A stretch of 27,825 nt of DNA from Sporomusaceae bacterium (GCA_022839045.1 JALHDI010000058.1:1-27825), one strand, 5' to 3'. Counted from the first letter of the stretch, positions 1 through 8,326 are shown. Program-made: numbers and translations. The notes: generated by a model from the sequence alone, not told the origin.

Positions 1-20
1 ACCAATTCAGTTTTATTCAC
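1..20 (-). CDS. hup: HU-family DNA-binding protein, first 6 codons only (cut by window edge)
   Basis: Only the start is present. The minus strand reads GTG-AAT-AAA-ACT-GAA-TTG (M-N-K-T-E-L), the usual opening of bacterial HU proteins, preceded by a strong AAGGAGG ribosome binding site at 29-35. HU is a small basic dimer that bends and compacts DNA. An in-frame ATG lies 13 codons upstream but has no ribosome binding site, so GTG at 20 is the better start. In relatives a nucleoid or S4-domain gene often follows mazG, which fits. The call rests on six codons plus context and could be wrong. Confidence 0.6.
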
Positions 21-116
21 AATATCTTCCTCCTTGTCAATATTGGTTACTTTTAGCATTATTCGCTACAGCTCTATTTATTCCTCCTCTCCCCAAAAAT
101 ATTTGTCAAAAATTCC

Positions 117-1583
117 TTATTTTTCTTGGTTTTTTGGCTTTTTTGCCTCGTTCCAGAGGTTATCGAGTTGTTCGATTGTCAAATTTTCCCATTTTAGGCC
201 CCGTTCCTTTACCGAAGCCTCTATGTAGGCGAACCGGCGAACGAATTTATTATTGGTCGCGTTGAGGGCCGTCTCCGGGTCGATGTCCAAAAAACGCGCC
301 AGGTTGACCACGCTGAACAGCACATCGCCCAGCTCTCCCTCCGTCTGCGCCTTATCGTCGCCGCCCGCGGCCTCCCTGAGCTCGGCCAGCTCTTCAAATA
401 TCTTGTCCCACACCGGGGCAATGCTATTCCAGTCGAAGCCCACTTTCGCCGCCTTCGACTGCAGCTTGAACGCCCTCAGCAGGCTCGGCAGCCCGCCCGG
501 CACCCCGTCGAGCACGCCCGGGCGCTCCCCGGGATGCTCGCGGCGCTTGATCTGCTCCCAGTTGACGATGACCTCGGCGGCGTCGCGCACGGTAATATCG
601 CCGAACACGTGGGGGTGGCGGCGCACCATCTTCTCCGTCACCTTGTCCACCACGTCCTGCATCGAAAACTCGCCGTGCTCCTCGGCGATGCGGGCGTGGA
701 AGACGATCTGCAGCAGCAGGTCGCCCAGCTCCTCGCACAGCTTGTCCGCGTCGGCGAGGTCGATGGCCTCCAGCACCTCGTACACCTCTTCGACGATATA
801 GCGCCTGAGCGACGGGTGGCTCTGCTCCAGGTCCCACACGCAGCCGCCGGGGGAGCGCAGCCTGGCCATGATATCCACCACCGGGTCGAGGCTGAAAGCC
901 GCGGCCCGCCGCGGCGGCGCCGGCACGTACACGCTCGTCAGATGGTCGATCACCGGCAGGCGGTCGAGCTCGTACAGGGGAACCGTCCTTACCTCCTCGT
1001 CCGCCAGGCCGAGATTGCGGACCACCGTCACCGCGAAATCGTCCGGATAGATATCCATCAGACTCAGCTTGGCGTCCGAAGCCACGCGGCCATTGTACAC
1101 CTGGGTCACCACCAGCGCCGTCCCCAGGTCGGGCGGCAGCTTGGCGATATCGGCGGCGTCCGTCACCGTCAGCCCCGCCACCGGGTCGAGCCCCAGGCGG
1201 GCATAGAGCAGGTCGAGGAAACTCATCGCCGGCAGCACCGTCACGCCTATCCCCGCAGCCTCCGCCGCCTCGCGGATGAGAGCCACCGTCCGCTCCGCCA
1301 CCGCCGGGCTGCCCGGCACGGCGTACACCATCCGGCCCGTTTCCCGGGCCCGGGCGACCACCTCCGCGGTGATCGCCGCGTACACGGCGTCGAACGTCGC
1401 GTGCCGTTCGTACAGCTCATCGAAACTTGTAAAAGGAATCCCCCGCTCCTCGAGGCCGGCGACCGCCGGATGGCGGGCGGTGCGCAGGCAGAGCGGCGGC
1501 CGCGTTTCTAAAAGCGCCAGCGTCTGCCCCGTTATCAGGCCGAAATCCCCCGGCCCGAGACCGATCACGATGATTTCTCCCAT
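117..1583 (-). CDS. mazG: MazG nucleotide pyrophosphohydrolase fused to tetrapyrrole-methylase-like domain (YabN type)
   Basis: The 488-residue protein has the YabN layout. Residues 1-225 are a tetrapyrrole (SAM) methylase-like domain with GLGPGD at 8-13 and VPGSP near 89. Two MazG all-alpha pyrophosphohydrolase modules follow, at about 240-350 and 375-470. The first module has CVWDLEQSH (usually CPWDxxQTH), then EEVYEVLEAID and EELGDLLLQIVFHAR, whose acidic residues bind Mg2+. The second has FEELAELREA and GELGDVLFSVVNLARFL. MazG proteins hydrolyse NTPs and dNTPs to monophosphates and so clear aberrant nucleotides. The role of the N-terminal domain in this fusion is not established. The ATG follows GAGGGG inside the end of spoVB and the genes are 1 nt apart, so they are probably translated from one transcript. 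Confidence 0.95.
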   Translation of the reverse strand: MGEIIVIGLGPGDFGLITGQTLALLETRPPLCLRTARHPAVAGLEERGIPFTSFDELYERHATFDAVYAAITAEVVARARETGRMVYAVPGSPAVAERTVALIREAAEAAGIGVTVLPAMSFLDLLYARLGLDPVAGLTVTDAADIAKLPPDLGTALVVTQVYNGRVASDAKLSLMDIYPDDFAVTVVRNLGLADEEVRTVPLYELDRLPVIDHLTSVYVPAPPRRAAAFSLDPVVDIMARLRSPGGCVWDLEQSHPSLRRYIVEEVYEVLEAIDLADADKLCEELGDLLLQIVFHARIAEEHGEFSMQDVVDKVTEKMVRRHPHVFGDITVRDAAEVIVNWEQIKRREHPGERPGVLDGVPGGLPSLLRAFKLQSKAAKVGFDWNSIAPVWDKIFEELAELREAAGGDDKAQTEGELGDVLFSVVNLARFLDIDPETALNATNNKFVRRFAYIEASVKERGLKWENLTIEQLDNLWNEAKKPKNQEK

Positions 1584-1584
1584 A

Positions 1585-3186
1585 CTAGCCCCTCAGCAAT
1601 CTGAGCGCCCGCAGGACGGCCGCAAGCTGCGCACCGATCCGCGGCACCCTTTCTATATCCCGCTGGGTCACGCCGCCGGTCACGAGCTGCACCAGTCCGT
1701 AGACCGCGCCGCCTACGGCGACGGCCGCCAGAGTGGCGAGCGTGTTATGCGACAACACGGCCATCACCTCGTGGTAAGTGAGCAGCACCGCGCCGCCCAT
1801 CACGGCGGCGGCCAGCGAAGTGCGCAGCGTATCCTTGACGTCGAGGGCGAACCCGACATAGCGATAAACGAAATACATATTGAGCAGCGCCGCGATGCCG
1901 AAATCGGCGTTGGTCGCCCACGCCGCGCCCTTGATCCCTAAAGCCGGCATGGCGGTCAGCGTCCAGCTCAGCACCACCTTGACCGCGGCCGACACCACCA
2001 TGTTTATCACCGGCACCGCCGTATGGCCGAGCCCCTGCAGCACCCCGGTCGTCACCTGGTGGATGCCGAGCAGGAAAATCCCCAAAGCCAGGATAGCGAT
2101 CGAAGAATCGGCGTTGGGGGTGCCGAACAGCATCAGCGAAATAGGCCTCGCCAGCAGCCACATACCCACGAAGCTGGGGATGGTTATGAGATTGGCGATC
2201 CGCATCGCCGTCGCCGTCCGCTGGTAGACGTGATGGAGGTTGCGCAGCGCGAAGGCCTCGGACACCGCCGGCACCAGGCTGGCCGCCAGCGACGCCGTCA
2301 GGATGGTGGCCATGTTCACCAGCGGCACCGCCATCCCCGTAAGATAACCGAACAGCTCGGTCGACTGCTCGACGGTGTAGCCGGCCACCTCCAGGCGGGC
2401 CGGCACGATCAGCAGGTCGATATTCGACACCAGCGGCAGCATGATATTGGCCAGCGACACCGGCAGGGCCAGGCGGGCAATGCGGCCGATGATGCTCAGG
2501 CCCGATTCCGGCTTCGACGCCGGCTGGCTATCCATCCGCGCCTGGAATTCGGGCCGTTTGCGCCAGAAATAATACACCAGGATCAGCAGCCCGGCCGCCG
2601 CGCCGGGAGCCGCCCCGAAGCTGGCGCCCGCGGCGGCGAACTCCAGCCCGTTCGGCAGCAGCAGGTACGCGAGCAGAATCATCGTCACGACGCGGAACAA
2701 CTGCTCCACGATCTGCGAGATCGCCGTCGGCGTCATCATCTGCAGGCCCTGGAAATAGCCGCGGTAGCTCGACAGCACCGTCACGAAAAAAATGGCCGGC
2801 GCCAGAGCGGCGATAGCGTAGTAAGCCCGCGGATCGCGGACGAAGTGGTGCTCGATCAGCCACCCGGCCCCGAACCACAGCAGCAGCGTGAAAGCCACCC
2901 CGGTCGCAGCCAGCACGCCCAGCGAGATGCGGAAAACGCGGTTGGCGCCCCGCCAGTCGCCGAGGGCGACCTTCTCGGCCACGATAATCGAAATCGCCAC
3001 CGGGATGCCGGCCGAGGAGATGCTCAGCGCCAGCAGATAAATCGGGTAGGCCATCTGGTAAAGGCCGATACCCTCGCCGCCGAGAAGGCGCGACAAAAGA
3101 ATCCGGTTCACCGACCCGATCAGTTTGACCACGATGCCGGCCACGGTCAGTATGAGTGCACCTTTCAGGAAGGTATCCTTGCTCAA
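1585..3186 (-). CDS. spoVB: Stage V sporulation protein B, MOP-family lipid flippase
   Basis: A multi-pass membrane protein of about 533 residues with some 14 hydrophobic helices, in the polysaccharide/MATE/MurJ exporter superfamily. The opening LSKDTFLKGALILTVAG is the recognisable SpoVB/YabM start, followed by a conserved RILLSRLLGGEGIGLYQMA segment. In B. subtilis SpoVB is needed for spore cortex assembly and is thought to move lipid-linked cortex precursors; the exact cargo is inferred. I start at TTG 3186, which follows AGAGGA 9 nt upstream. The frame stays open to a GTG at 3240, but that has no ribosome binding site and sits directly after a TATAAT box, leaving no leader. The gene lies between spoVT and mazG as in B. 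subtilis. Confidence 0.93.
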   Translation of the reverse strand: MSKDTFLKGALILTVAGIVVKLIGSVNRILLSRLLGGEGIGLYQMAYPIYLLALSISSAGIPVAISIIVAEKVALGDWRGANRVFRISLGVLAATGVAFTLLLWFGAGWLIEHHFVRDPRAYYAIAALAPAIFFVTVLSSYRGYFQGLQMMTPTAISQIVEQLFRVVTMILLAYLLLPNGLEFAAAGASFGAAPGAAAGLLILVYYFWRKRPEFQARMDSQPASKPESGLSIIGRIARLALPVSLANIMLPLVSNIDLLIVPARLEVAGYTVEQSTELFGYLTGMAVPLVNMATILTASLAASLVPAVSEAFALRNLHHVYQRTATAMRIANLITIPSFVGMWLLARPISLMLFGTPNADSSIAILALGIFLLGIHQVTTGVLQGLGHTAVPVINMVVSAAVKVVLSWTLTAMPALGIKGAAWATNADFGIAALLNMYFVYRYVGFALDVKDTLRTSLAAAVMGGAVLLTYHEVMAVLSHNTLATLAAVAVGGAVYGLVQLVTGGVTQRDIERVPRIGAQLAAVLRALRLLRG

Positions 3187-3240
3187 TCGCTTCAGTCCTC
3201 TCGGATGCTGCCGCCATCCCGGGGGAGGCGGCAAGTGCAC

Positions 3241-3251
3241 ATTATATTATA
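3241..3251 (-). promoter_or_regulatory. Overlapping TATAAT boxes upstream of spoVB
   Basis: The minus strand has TATAAT at 3251-3246 and again at 3246-3241. No convincing -35 sits 17 nt upstream (TTTTAA, 3 of 6 matches to TTGACA). Transcription from here would start near 3238, giving a leader of about 50 nt to the TTG start of spoVB. It lies in an AT-rich gap after the spoVT terminator. Confidence 0.35.
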
Positions 3252-3311
3252 ACAAAATATACTAGGACTTAAAACACTTTCCAGTAAGATTGGCTTACCC
3301 GTCCAAATAGA

Positions 3312-3338
3312 AAAGTAGCGAACGTCGTCCGCTACTTT
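3312..3338 (-). terminator. Intrinsic terminator after spoVT
   Basis: A perfect 9-bp stem (AAAGTAGCG at 3312-3320 pairing with 3330-3338) around a 9-nt loop. On the minus strand it is followed by TTTTCTATTT. It begins 16 nt after the spoVT stop codon. Confidence 0.75.
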
Positions 3339-3353
3339 AATCGTTCCTTCGAT

Positions 3354-3923
3354 TCATTGCGACATCTGTTTGGCGAGGAAGCCAGCCGCAGTCTCCGCGA
3401 GCTTGACCTCCATATCGCCCATCTGGACGCCCTGTTCCTTGGAACAGATGATCACCGCTCCGATCGCGTCGCCCTCGACGATGATCGGCGAAATCACCTC
3501 GGCGGTGAACTTGCAGACCTCATCCTCGTCGCAGTCGGTCACGCAGCCCTTGCAGTGCTTGTATTCGCCAGGATTGTTTATCAGGGCCGTTTTCCGCTCC
3601 TCCATCACCTTCTCCACCGCCGGCCCCAGTGGCTTACTGAGAAACTCCTTCTTCGACGCCCCAGCGACTGCCACAACATTGTCCCGGTCAGCGATCAAAA
3701 TTATATGTCCAATAGCGTCAAACAGCGAGTCAGCATACTCTTTGGCGAAATCCCCGAGCTCACCGACCGGGGAATACTTCTTCAGAATCACTTCGCCTTC
3801 GCGGTCGACATATATCTCGAGCGGGTCGCCTTCGCGAATACGCAAGGTACGCCGAATCTCCTTCGGGATCACTACTCTGCCCAGATCATCAATCCTTCTG
3901 ACTATACCAGTCGCCTTCACCAT
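3354..3923 (-). CDS. spoVT: Stage V sporulation protein T, AbrB-type transcription regulator
   Basis: 189 residues. Residues 2-50 form the swapped-hairpin AbrB DNA-binding domain (ATGIVRRIDDLGRVVIPKEI), almost identical to B. subtilis SpoVT. Residues 55-185 form the GAF-like domain ending in ETAAGFLAKQM. SpoVT modulates sigma-G-dependent genes in the forespore and affects spore coat and germination properties. The ATG at 3923 and the GTG at 3920 are both possible; GTG gives the MKATG start of B. subtilis and better spacing from AAGGGGGG. An upstream in-frame ATG at 3983 has no ribosome binding site. The GAF domain carries a cysteine cluster, C124-x2-C127-x3-C131-x5-C137, absent from B. subtilis SpoVT. 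A sigma-G-type promoter lies just upstream. Confidence 0.97.
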   Translation of the reverse strand: MVKATGIVRRIDDLGRVVIPKEIRRTLRIREGDPLEIYVDREGEVILKKYSPVGELGDFAKEYADSLFDAIGHIILIADRDNVVAVAGASKKEFLSKPLGPAVEKVMEERKTALINNPGEYKHCKGCVTDCDEDEVCKFTAEVISPIIVEGDAIGAVIICSKEQGVQMGDMEVKLAETAAGFLAKQMSQ

Positions 3924-3964
3924 TATCCCCCCTTTTCTACAGTTTTTGACATTTCGTTCAATGA

Positions 3965-3995
3965 TAGTATATATCCGCCTCACGGCTTTTATTCA
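3965..3995 (-). promoter_or_regulatory. Sigma-G-type promoter for spoVT
   Basis: The minus strand reads TGAATA (3995-3990), an 18-nt spacer, then TATACTA (3971-3965). The known B. subtilis sigma-G pattern is GHATR, 18 nt, CATWHTA: the -35 matches fully and the -10 in 6 of 7 positions. Predicted start near 3958, leader about 35 nt. spoVT is a sigma-G gene in B. subtilis, so site and gene agree. Confidence 0.7.
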
Positions 3996-4020
3996 TTACC
4001 CGCCGCGCGGAAAAAGAAAT

Positions 4021-7000
4021 CTATTCTTGGCCTTCGCCCGCCAGCTCGGCGAGCACCTTGGCCAGCCAATCCAGCAGCGGCGCGGCCAGCTTGCCCGTCC
4101 GCAGACGGATGATTTCCGGCGGTCCGGGCAGGATCTGCAGGCGGGTAGGATACTTTTCCTTCACTGCCAGAATATTTTCCACCGTCACCCGCGGCTGGTC
4201 GCCGAAAGTAATCTCCACCCTGTCGGCGTACTCCACCACCGACCGGGCGCCCATCCGGCGGGCCAGGTTCTTCAGGCGGGCCACCGCCAGCAGGTTCATG
4301 ACCGGCCGGGTCGGCTCGCCGAAGCGGTCGACCAGCTCGTCGACGATCTCGCCGATATGCGCCTCGCTCCTGATCGCCGCGATCCGCTGATACACTTCAA
4401 TCTTATGCATCGCGTCGCCGATATAGTCGCCGTCCAGATAAGCGTCGACGTTAAATTCCAGCACCGGCTCCGGCGCCGGCTCCGCAGGCTTCCCGCCCTT
4501 GAGCTCCGCCACCGCCTCGTCCAGCAACCGGCAGTACATCTCGAAGCCAACGCTCACGATATGGCCGTGCTGCTGCGACCCCAGCAGATTGCCCGCCCCG
4601 CGGATCTCCAGGTCGCGCATCGCGATCTTGAAGCCCGCCCCCAGCTCGGCGAACTCCTTGATCGCCTGCAGGCGCTTCTCCGCCACCTCGGTCAGCACCT
4701 TCTCGCGGCGGTAAGTGAAATATGCGTACGCCAGCCGGGGCGAGCGGCCGACCCGGCCGCGCATCTGGTAAAGCTGCGACAGGCCGAAGCGGTCGCCGTC
4801 GTACACGATGATCGTATTGGCGTTCGGCACGTCGAGACCGTTCTCGATGATGCTCGTACACACCAGCACATCGTAGCGCCCCTCGTAAAAATCAAGCATC
4901 ACCTGCTCTAAAAGCTCCTCGGCCATCTGGCCGTGGGCCACCTTCACCCGCGCGTCGGGCATCATCTCGCTCAGCCGCTGGGCGGCGCGGTCGATCGTCT
5001 GCACGCGGTTGTAGACGAAATACACCTGGCCGCCGCGCTTGAGTTCGCGCCTGACGGCGTCGCGGATTATCTCCTCGTCGTACTCCACCACGTACGTCTG
5101 CACCGGCAGCCGGTCCTCGGGCGGCGTCTCGATCACGCTCATATCCCGCACCCCCACCAGCGACATATGGAGCGTGCGAGGGATGGGGGTCGCGGTCAGG
5201 GTAAGCACGTCGACGTTGGTCCGCCACTTCTTCAGCCGCTCCTTCTGGGCCACCCCGAAGCGCTGCTCCTCGTCGACGATCAGCAGGCCGAGATCCTTGA
5301 ACGACACGTCGCCCTGCAGGATGCGGTGGGTGCCGATCAGCACGTCCACCCGCCCCTCGGCCGTGCGGGCCGCCACCTCGCGCTGTTCCCGCGGGCTGCG
5401 GAAGCGGCTGATGACCTCCACCACCGGCCCGAAGCCGGCGAAGCGGGCGCTGAACGTCTGGTAATGCTGCTGGGCCAGCACCGTCGTCGGCACCAACACC
5501 GCCACCTGCTTGCCGCTCATCACCGCTTTGAAGGCCGCCCTCAGCGCCACCTCCGTCTTGCCGAACCCCACATCGCCGCACAGCAGCCGGTCCATGGGGG
5601 TATCGCCCTCCATATCCTTCTTGATCTCCGCCAGCGCGGTCAGCTGGTCGGGCGTCTCCTCGAAGGGGAACGACTCCTCGAACTCGGCCTGCCAGGGCGT
5701 ATCCGCCCCGAAGGCGAACCCCTGGCTCACCTGGCGCTCGGCGTACAGGGCCAGCAGGTCCTTGGCGAGATCGGTCGCGGCCGACTTGGCCTTCGTCTTC
5801 GCCTTCAGCCAGTCGCTGCCGCCCATGCGGTTGAGGCGCGGCGCCTCGCCCTCGGAGCCGATATACTTCTGCAGCAGGTGGACCTGGTCGGTGGGCACGA
5901 ACAGCTTATCCTCGCCGGCATAGCGCACGAGGAAATAATCCTTGTGCACGCCGCCGACCTCCAGCGTCTCCACCCCGGCGTACTTGCCGATGCCATGGCC
6001 GACGTGCACCACGTAATCGCCCACGTTGATATCGCGGAAATAGGCGATTTGCTTGTCCTTCGCCACCCGCGGCAGGCGGCGCTTCTTCTGCCGCCCGAAG
6101 ATATCCAGCTCCGTCACGGCCACCAGGCCGGCGTGAGGCAGCTCGAAGCCCCCGGCCAGCGTGCCCGCCGTCACCGTCACCGTCCCGTCCACCAGCGCCT
6201 CGGGACTCGCGGCGTAAATCGCCCGCACCCCCTCGGCCGCCAGGCTCTTCTGCAGAGCCATCGCCTTCTCGGCGCCCGCCGTGAAAATCACCGCGGCGCG
6301 CTCGCGGGCCTGCCAGCCCTTCAGCTCGTCCACCAGCATATCCATCTGGCGGTGGAACGGCGGCACCCCCTTGGCGGTGACGCTGACGATCTCCGCCGGC
6401 TCGGTATGCGGCACCCGCTGCAGCATCAGCGAAAAATACAGGACATTGTGCGCCTTGGCGGTCGCCGCCAGGTCGGCCCAGGAAAAAACGTGCTTCTTGA
6501 TATCCGGGTTCTCCCGCGTCAGCCGGCTCATCTGCTCCCTGATCCGGGTAGGCTCGTCAAAAACGATGCCCGTCCCGGCGGTCAGATACGACAGGAACGC
6601 CGCCGACCTGCTCGTATGCTCAGGCTCGGCCAGCGGCAGCACGTCGGCCATCGGCAGATTATCCAGCGAGCGCTGGGTGGCCGGGTCGAACTCCCGCAGC
6701 GAATCGACCTCGTCGCCCCACAGCTCCAGCCGGAGCGGCAGCTCGCGGTTGACGGGGAACACGTCGACAATGCCGCCCCGCACGCTGAACTGGCCGCGGC
6801 TGTCGACCTGGTCGGTCCGCTCGTACCCGAACCGCACCAGTATCGCCAGCAGATCGTCGCGGCTCAGCGTCTCGCCGACCGACAGAGTAAGCCGCCCGGC
6901 AAGGAAATCCTCCTTCGGCAGCACCTTCTGCATCGCCGCCTCCGCGCCGGCCAGCACCACTACCCGCTCGCCGCGGACCAGGCGGCCGAGCACGTCCATG

Positions 7001-7308
7001 CGGACGGCCGCCAGCTCGATGCTGCGGGCGGCGGCGGTGAACGTCACGATATCGAGCGGCGGCAGCTCCAGCACCGGCGTATCCGGCAGCAGGGCGCCGA
7101 GATCGGCCGCCAGCTCCCCCACCGCATCGCGGCCGGAGGTCACGACCACCGTCGGCCGGGGGTGGGCGCGGTAACACGCGGCGATCACCGCCGCCTTCTG
7201 CGTCCCCGTCACCCCGTAAACCATGCTCTGGCGGGCGGGGGCGGCGAAAGCGGCCACCACCCTCTCCACCATCTGATCCCTGCGCATCGCTTTCAGCAAA
7301 AACTCCAT
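4021..7308 (-). CDS. mfd: Transcription-repair coupling factor Mfd
   Basis: A 1095-residue DNA translocase that removes stalled RNA polymerase and recruits UvrA to lesions. The UvrB-like N-terminal module spans about 1-350. The RNA-polymerase-interaction domain lies near 440-510 (DYVVHVGHGIGKYAGVE). The RecG-like motor follows with Walker A GDVGFGKTE near 575, DEEQRFG near 676 and the TATPIPRTL motif. The last 150 or so residues are the C-terminal TRCF domain. I use the ATG at 7308, which follows GAGGTG; the frame continues 22 codons upstream through a hairpin and has no better start. The upstream neighbour fin and downstream neighbour spoVT match B. subtilis order, but here an opposite-strand small gene separates fin from mfd. 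Confidence 0.97.
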   Translation of the reverse strand: MEFLLKAMRRDQMVERVVAAFAAPARQSMVYGVTGTQKAAVIAACYRAHPRPTVVVTSGRDAVGELAADLGALLPDTPVLELPPLDIVTFTAAARSIELAAVRMDVLGRLVRGERVVVLAGAEAAMQKVLPKEDFLAGRLTLSVGETLSRDDLLAILVRFGYERTDQVDSRGQFSVRGGIVDVFPVNRELPLRLELWGDEVDSLREFDPATQRSLDNLPMADVLPLAEPEHTSRSAAFLSYLTAGTGIVFDEPTRIREQMSRLTRENPDIKKHVFSWADLAATAKAHNVLYFSLMLQRVPHTEPAEIVSVTAKGVPPFHRQMDMLVDELKGWQARERAAVIFTAGAEKAMALQKSLAAEGVRAIYAASPEALVDGTVTVTAGTLAGGFELPHAGLVAVTELDIFGRQKKRRLPRVAKDKQIAYFRDINVGDYVVHVGHGIGKYAGVETLEVGGVHKDYFLVRYAGEDKLFVPTDQVHLLQKYIGSEGEAPRLNRMGGSDWLKAKTKAKSAATDLAKDLLALYAERQVSQGFAFGADTPWQAEFEESFPFEETPDQLTALAEIKKDMEGDTPMDRLLCGDVGFGKTEVALRAAFKAVMSGKQVAVLVPTTVLAQQHYQTFSARFAGFGPVVEVISRFRSPREQREVAARTAEGRVDVLIGTHRILQGDVSFKDLGLLIVDEEQRFGVAQKERLKKWRTNVDVLTLTATPIPRTLHMSLVGVRDMSVIETPPEDRLPVQTYVVEYDEEIIRDAVRRELKRGGQVYFVYNRVQTIDRAAQRLSEMMPDARVKVAHGQMAEELLEQVMLDFYEGRYDVLVCTSIIENGLDVPNANTIIVYDGDRFGLSQLYQMRGRVGRSPRLAYAYFTYRREKVLTEVAEKRLQAIKEFAELGAGFKIAMRDLEIRGAGNLLGSQQHGHIVSVGFEMYCRLLDEAVAELKGGKPAEPAPEPVLEFNVDAYLDGDYIGDAMHKIEVYQRIAAIRSEAHIGEIVDELVDRFGEPTRPVMNLLAVARLKNLARRMGARSVVEYADRVEITFGDQPRVTVENILAVKEKYPTRLQILPGPPEIIRLRTGKLAAPLLDWLAKVLAELAGEGQE

Positions 7309-7330
7309 TATGCACCTCGCATGCCGAAAA

Positions 7331-7353
7331 GGGCTTTGCCGACAGCAAAGCCC
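7331..7353 (-). terminator. Terminator-like hairpin in the mfd leader
   Basis: A perfect 9-bp stem (GGGCTTTGC at 7331-7339 with 7345-7353) and 5-nt loop, followed on the minus strand by TTTTCGG. It lies only 22 nt before the mfd start. It may stop antisense read-through from fin, or act as an attenuator for mfd if that promoter lies further upstream. The T tract is short. Confidence 0.5.
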
Positions 7354-7461
7354 CGTTATAACCCATTTTACCACAAAGTATTAGCCGGAGAAACCAAATA
7401 TTACATCAGATGAGCGCAAAGAAATGCGGGCACAATAAAAACAAAGGCAGGAGGTGAACCT

Positions 7462-7641
7462 ATGGCCGACACGAAAAACCCCACGTACGAATTCTGGAAC
7501 GGGAAAAACCTCGCCGGCAGCTCGTCCGTGGGCGACAAGAACCTCATCTCCGCAGGCCCGCGCACCGGCAAAACCGCCGCCAAATACGAAGTCGCCAACG
7601 AAACCGTCTCCGCCGACAATCTTCAGAAAGACGCCGAATAG
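7462..7641 (+). CDS. Small protein of unknown function, 59 residues
   Basis: One of only two plus-strand genes here. The ATG at 7462 is preceded by a near-perfect GGAGGTGA ribosome binding site at 7450-7457, which is the main evidence that it is real. The 59-residue product is polar, with no cysteine, signal peptide or membrane segment. It begins MADTKNPTYEFWNGKNL and contains SVGDKNLISAGPRTGKTAAKYEVANE; the GxxTGKT stretch resembles a P-loop but the protein is too short for an NTPase. It sits between fin and mfd, converging on fin, with a strong hairpin between the two stop codons. I recognise no family and see no clear promoter. A small spore or stress protein is possible but unproven. Confidence 0.75.
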   Translation: MADTKNPTYEFWNGKNLAGSSSVGDKNLISAGPRTGKTAAKYEVANETVSADNLQKDAE

Positions 7642-7646
7642 CGTCA

Positions 7647-7676
7647 CAGCCCTCGGGCCATCCAGCCCGGGGGCTG
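7647..7676. terminator. Shared hairpin between two convergent genes
   Basis: A 12-bp stem (7647-7658 with 7665-7676, one G-T wobble) and 6-nt loop fill the gap between the stop codon of the small plus-strand gene and that of fin. It probably serves both strands, although neither side has a real T tract. Confidence 0.55.
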
Positions 7677-7677
7677 T

Positions 7678-7920
7678 TCAGTGCAGCACGGTCTTCGCCG
7701 GGGCCGCCGTCATATCGGCGCCCGCCAGGCCCATCGCCTCAATGCAGGCGTCGCACAACGACTGCACGTAAAGAGTGCCGCTGGCCTCGTCGTACCTGAT
7801 CATCTCCTGCCGTTCCTCGCCGGTCAGGCAGTCGAACCCGAACCTCGCCTCGTCGAGCGCGGCCACCTCGATGGTGTCGATCGGCATGCCGCAGTTGTCG
7901 CAACTGTAATGGATTCTCAT
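7678..7920 (-). CDS. fin: Anti-sigma-F factor Fin
   Basis: The 80-residue protein matches Fin (YabK, DUF2757) from end to end. It has an N-terminal CDNC pair (C7, C10), a central FGFDCLTGEERQEMIRYDE (B. subtilis LGFQHLTNEERNDMISYKE), and a C-terminal LCDACIEA pair that completes a four-cysteine zinc site. In B. subtilis Fin is made in the forespore, binds sigma-F and helps the switch to sigma-G. The ATG follows AAAGGAG. The gene lies 25 nt after a PrsW-like gene and shares its sigma-F-type promoter, which fits the known sigma-F control of fin. Its place upstream of mfd also matches B. subtilis, where pth (spoVC) occupies the slot taken here by the PrsW-like gene. Confidence 0.92.
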   Translation of the reverse strand: MRIHYSCDNCGMPIDTIEVAALDEARFGFDCLTGEERQEMIRYDEASGTLYVQSLCDACIEAMGLAGADMTAAPAKTVLH

Positions 7921-7945
7921 CGTGTCTCCTTTTTCCGCTTCTGAT

Positions 7946-8326
7946 CTATGCCTTGAGGCGCACCAGCGCGACGTTCCAGGCGATATGGGCCGCGGCCGCC
8001 GTTACAAGGGCGAGCGGCATGCTGCCGGTCAGATGGATGACGCCCACCGTCAGGCCGCCGAACAAGCTGTGCCCCGCCACGCTCAGCAGCGCCGCCGCCG
8101 TGCCGTTCCCCCCGCCCGACCGCCAGTCGTAGCCCGCCTCGATAACCCCGAACAGCGCGTGGGTCAGCAGCACATCCGCCCCCAAGTAAAAAGCCGGCGC
8201 CGTCTTCGCCGCCTCCTCGATAACCGGGCCCCAGCTTATCACCGCCTGCAAGCCGGCGTACCTGAGCGCCGCGCGGTTGAGCAGGAAACTCAGCGCCGCC
8301 ATAAGGACGGCGAGGACATACGCCAT
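7946..8326 (-). CDS. Small PrsW-like (or CPBP-like) intramembrane protease
   Basis: 126 residues, mostly hydrophobic, with about four or five membrane segments. The motif order is that of PrsW glutamic proteases: EE-x2-K at 37-41, F59-x3-E63 (FGVIEAGYD), H86 (HSLFGG) and H114-x3-N118 (HIAWN). The EE, H and H/N residues also resemble the related CPBP (Abi/Rce1) family, so the subfamily is uncertain. PrsW proteins of B. subtilis cut a membrane anti-sigma factor; other relatives have different substrates. This one is much shorter than B. subtilis PrsW (about 220 residues) but keeps all the motifs. It is first in a two-gene unit with fin, behind a sigma-F-type promoter, suggesting action in forespore membranes. 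The substrate is unknown. Confidence 0.7.
   Translation of the reverse strand: MAYVLAVLMAALSFLLNRAALRYAGLQAVISWGPVIEEAAKTAPAFYLGADVLLTHALFGVIEAGYDWRSGGGNGTAAALLSVAGHSLFGGLTVGVIHLTGSMPLALVTAAAAHIAWNVALVRLKA

Noticed and set aside
4933..7413. Open frame of about 826 codons on the plus strand across mfd
   Set aside because: Antisense shadow of mfd with His/Arg/Gln-rich low-complexity translation and no recognisable domain.
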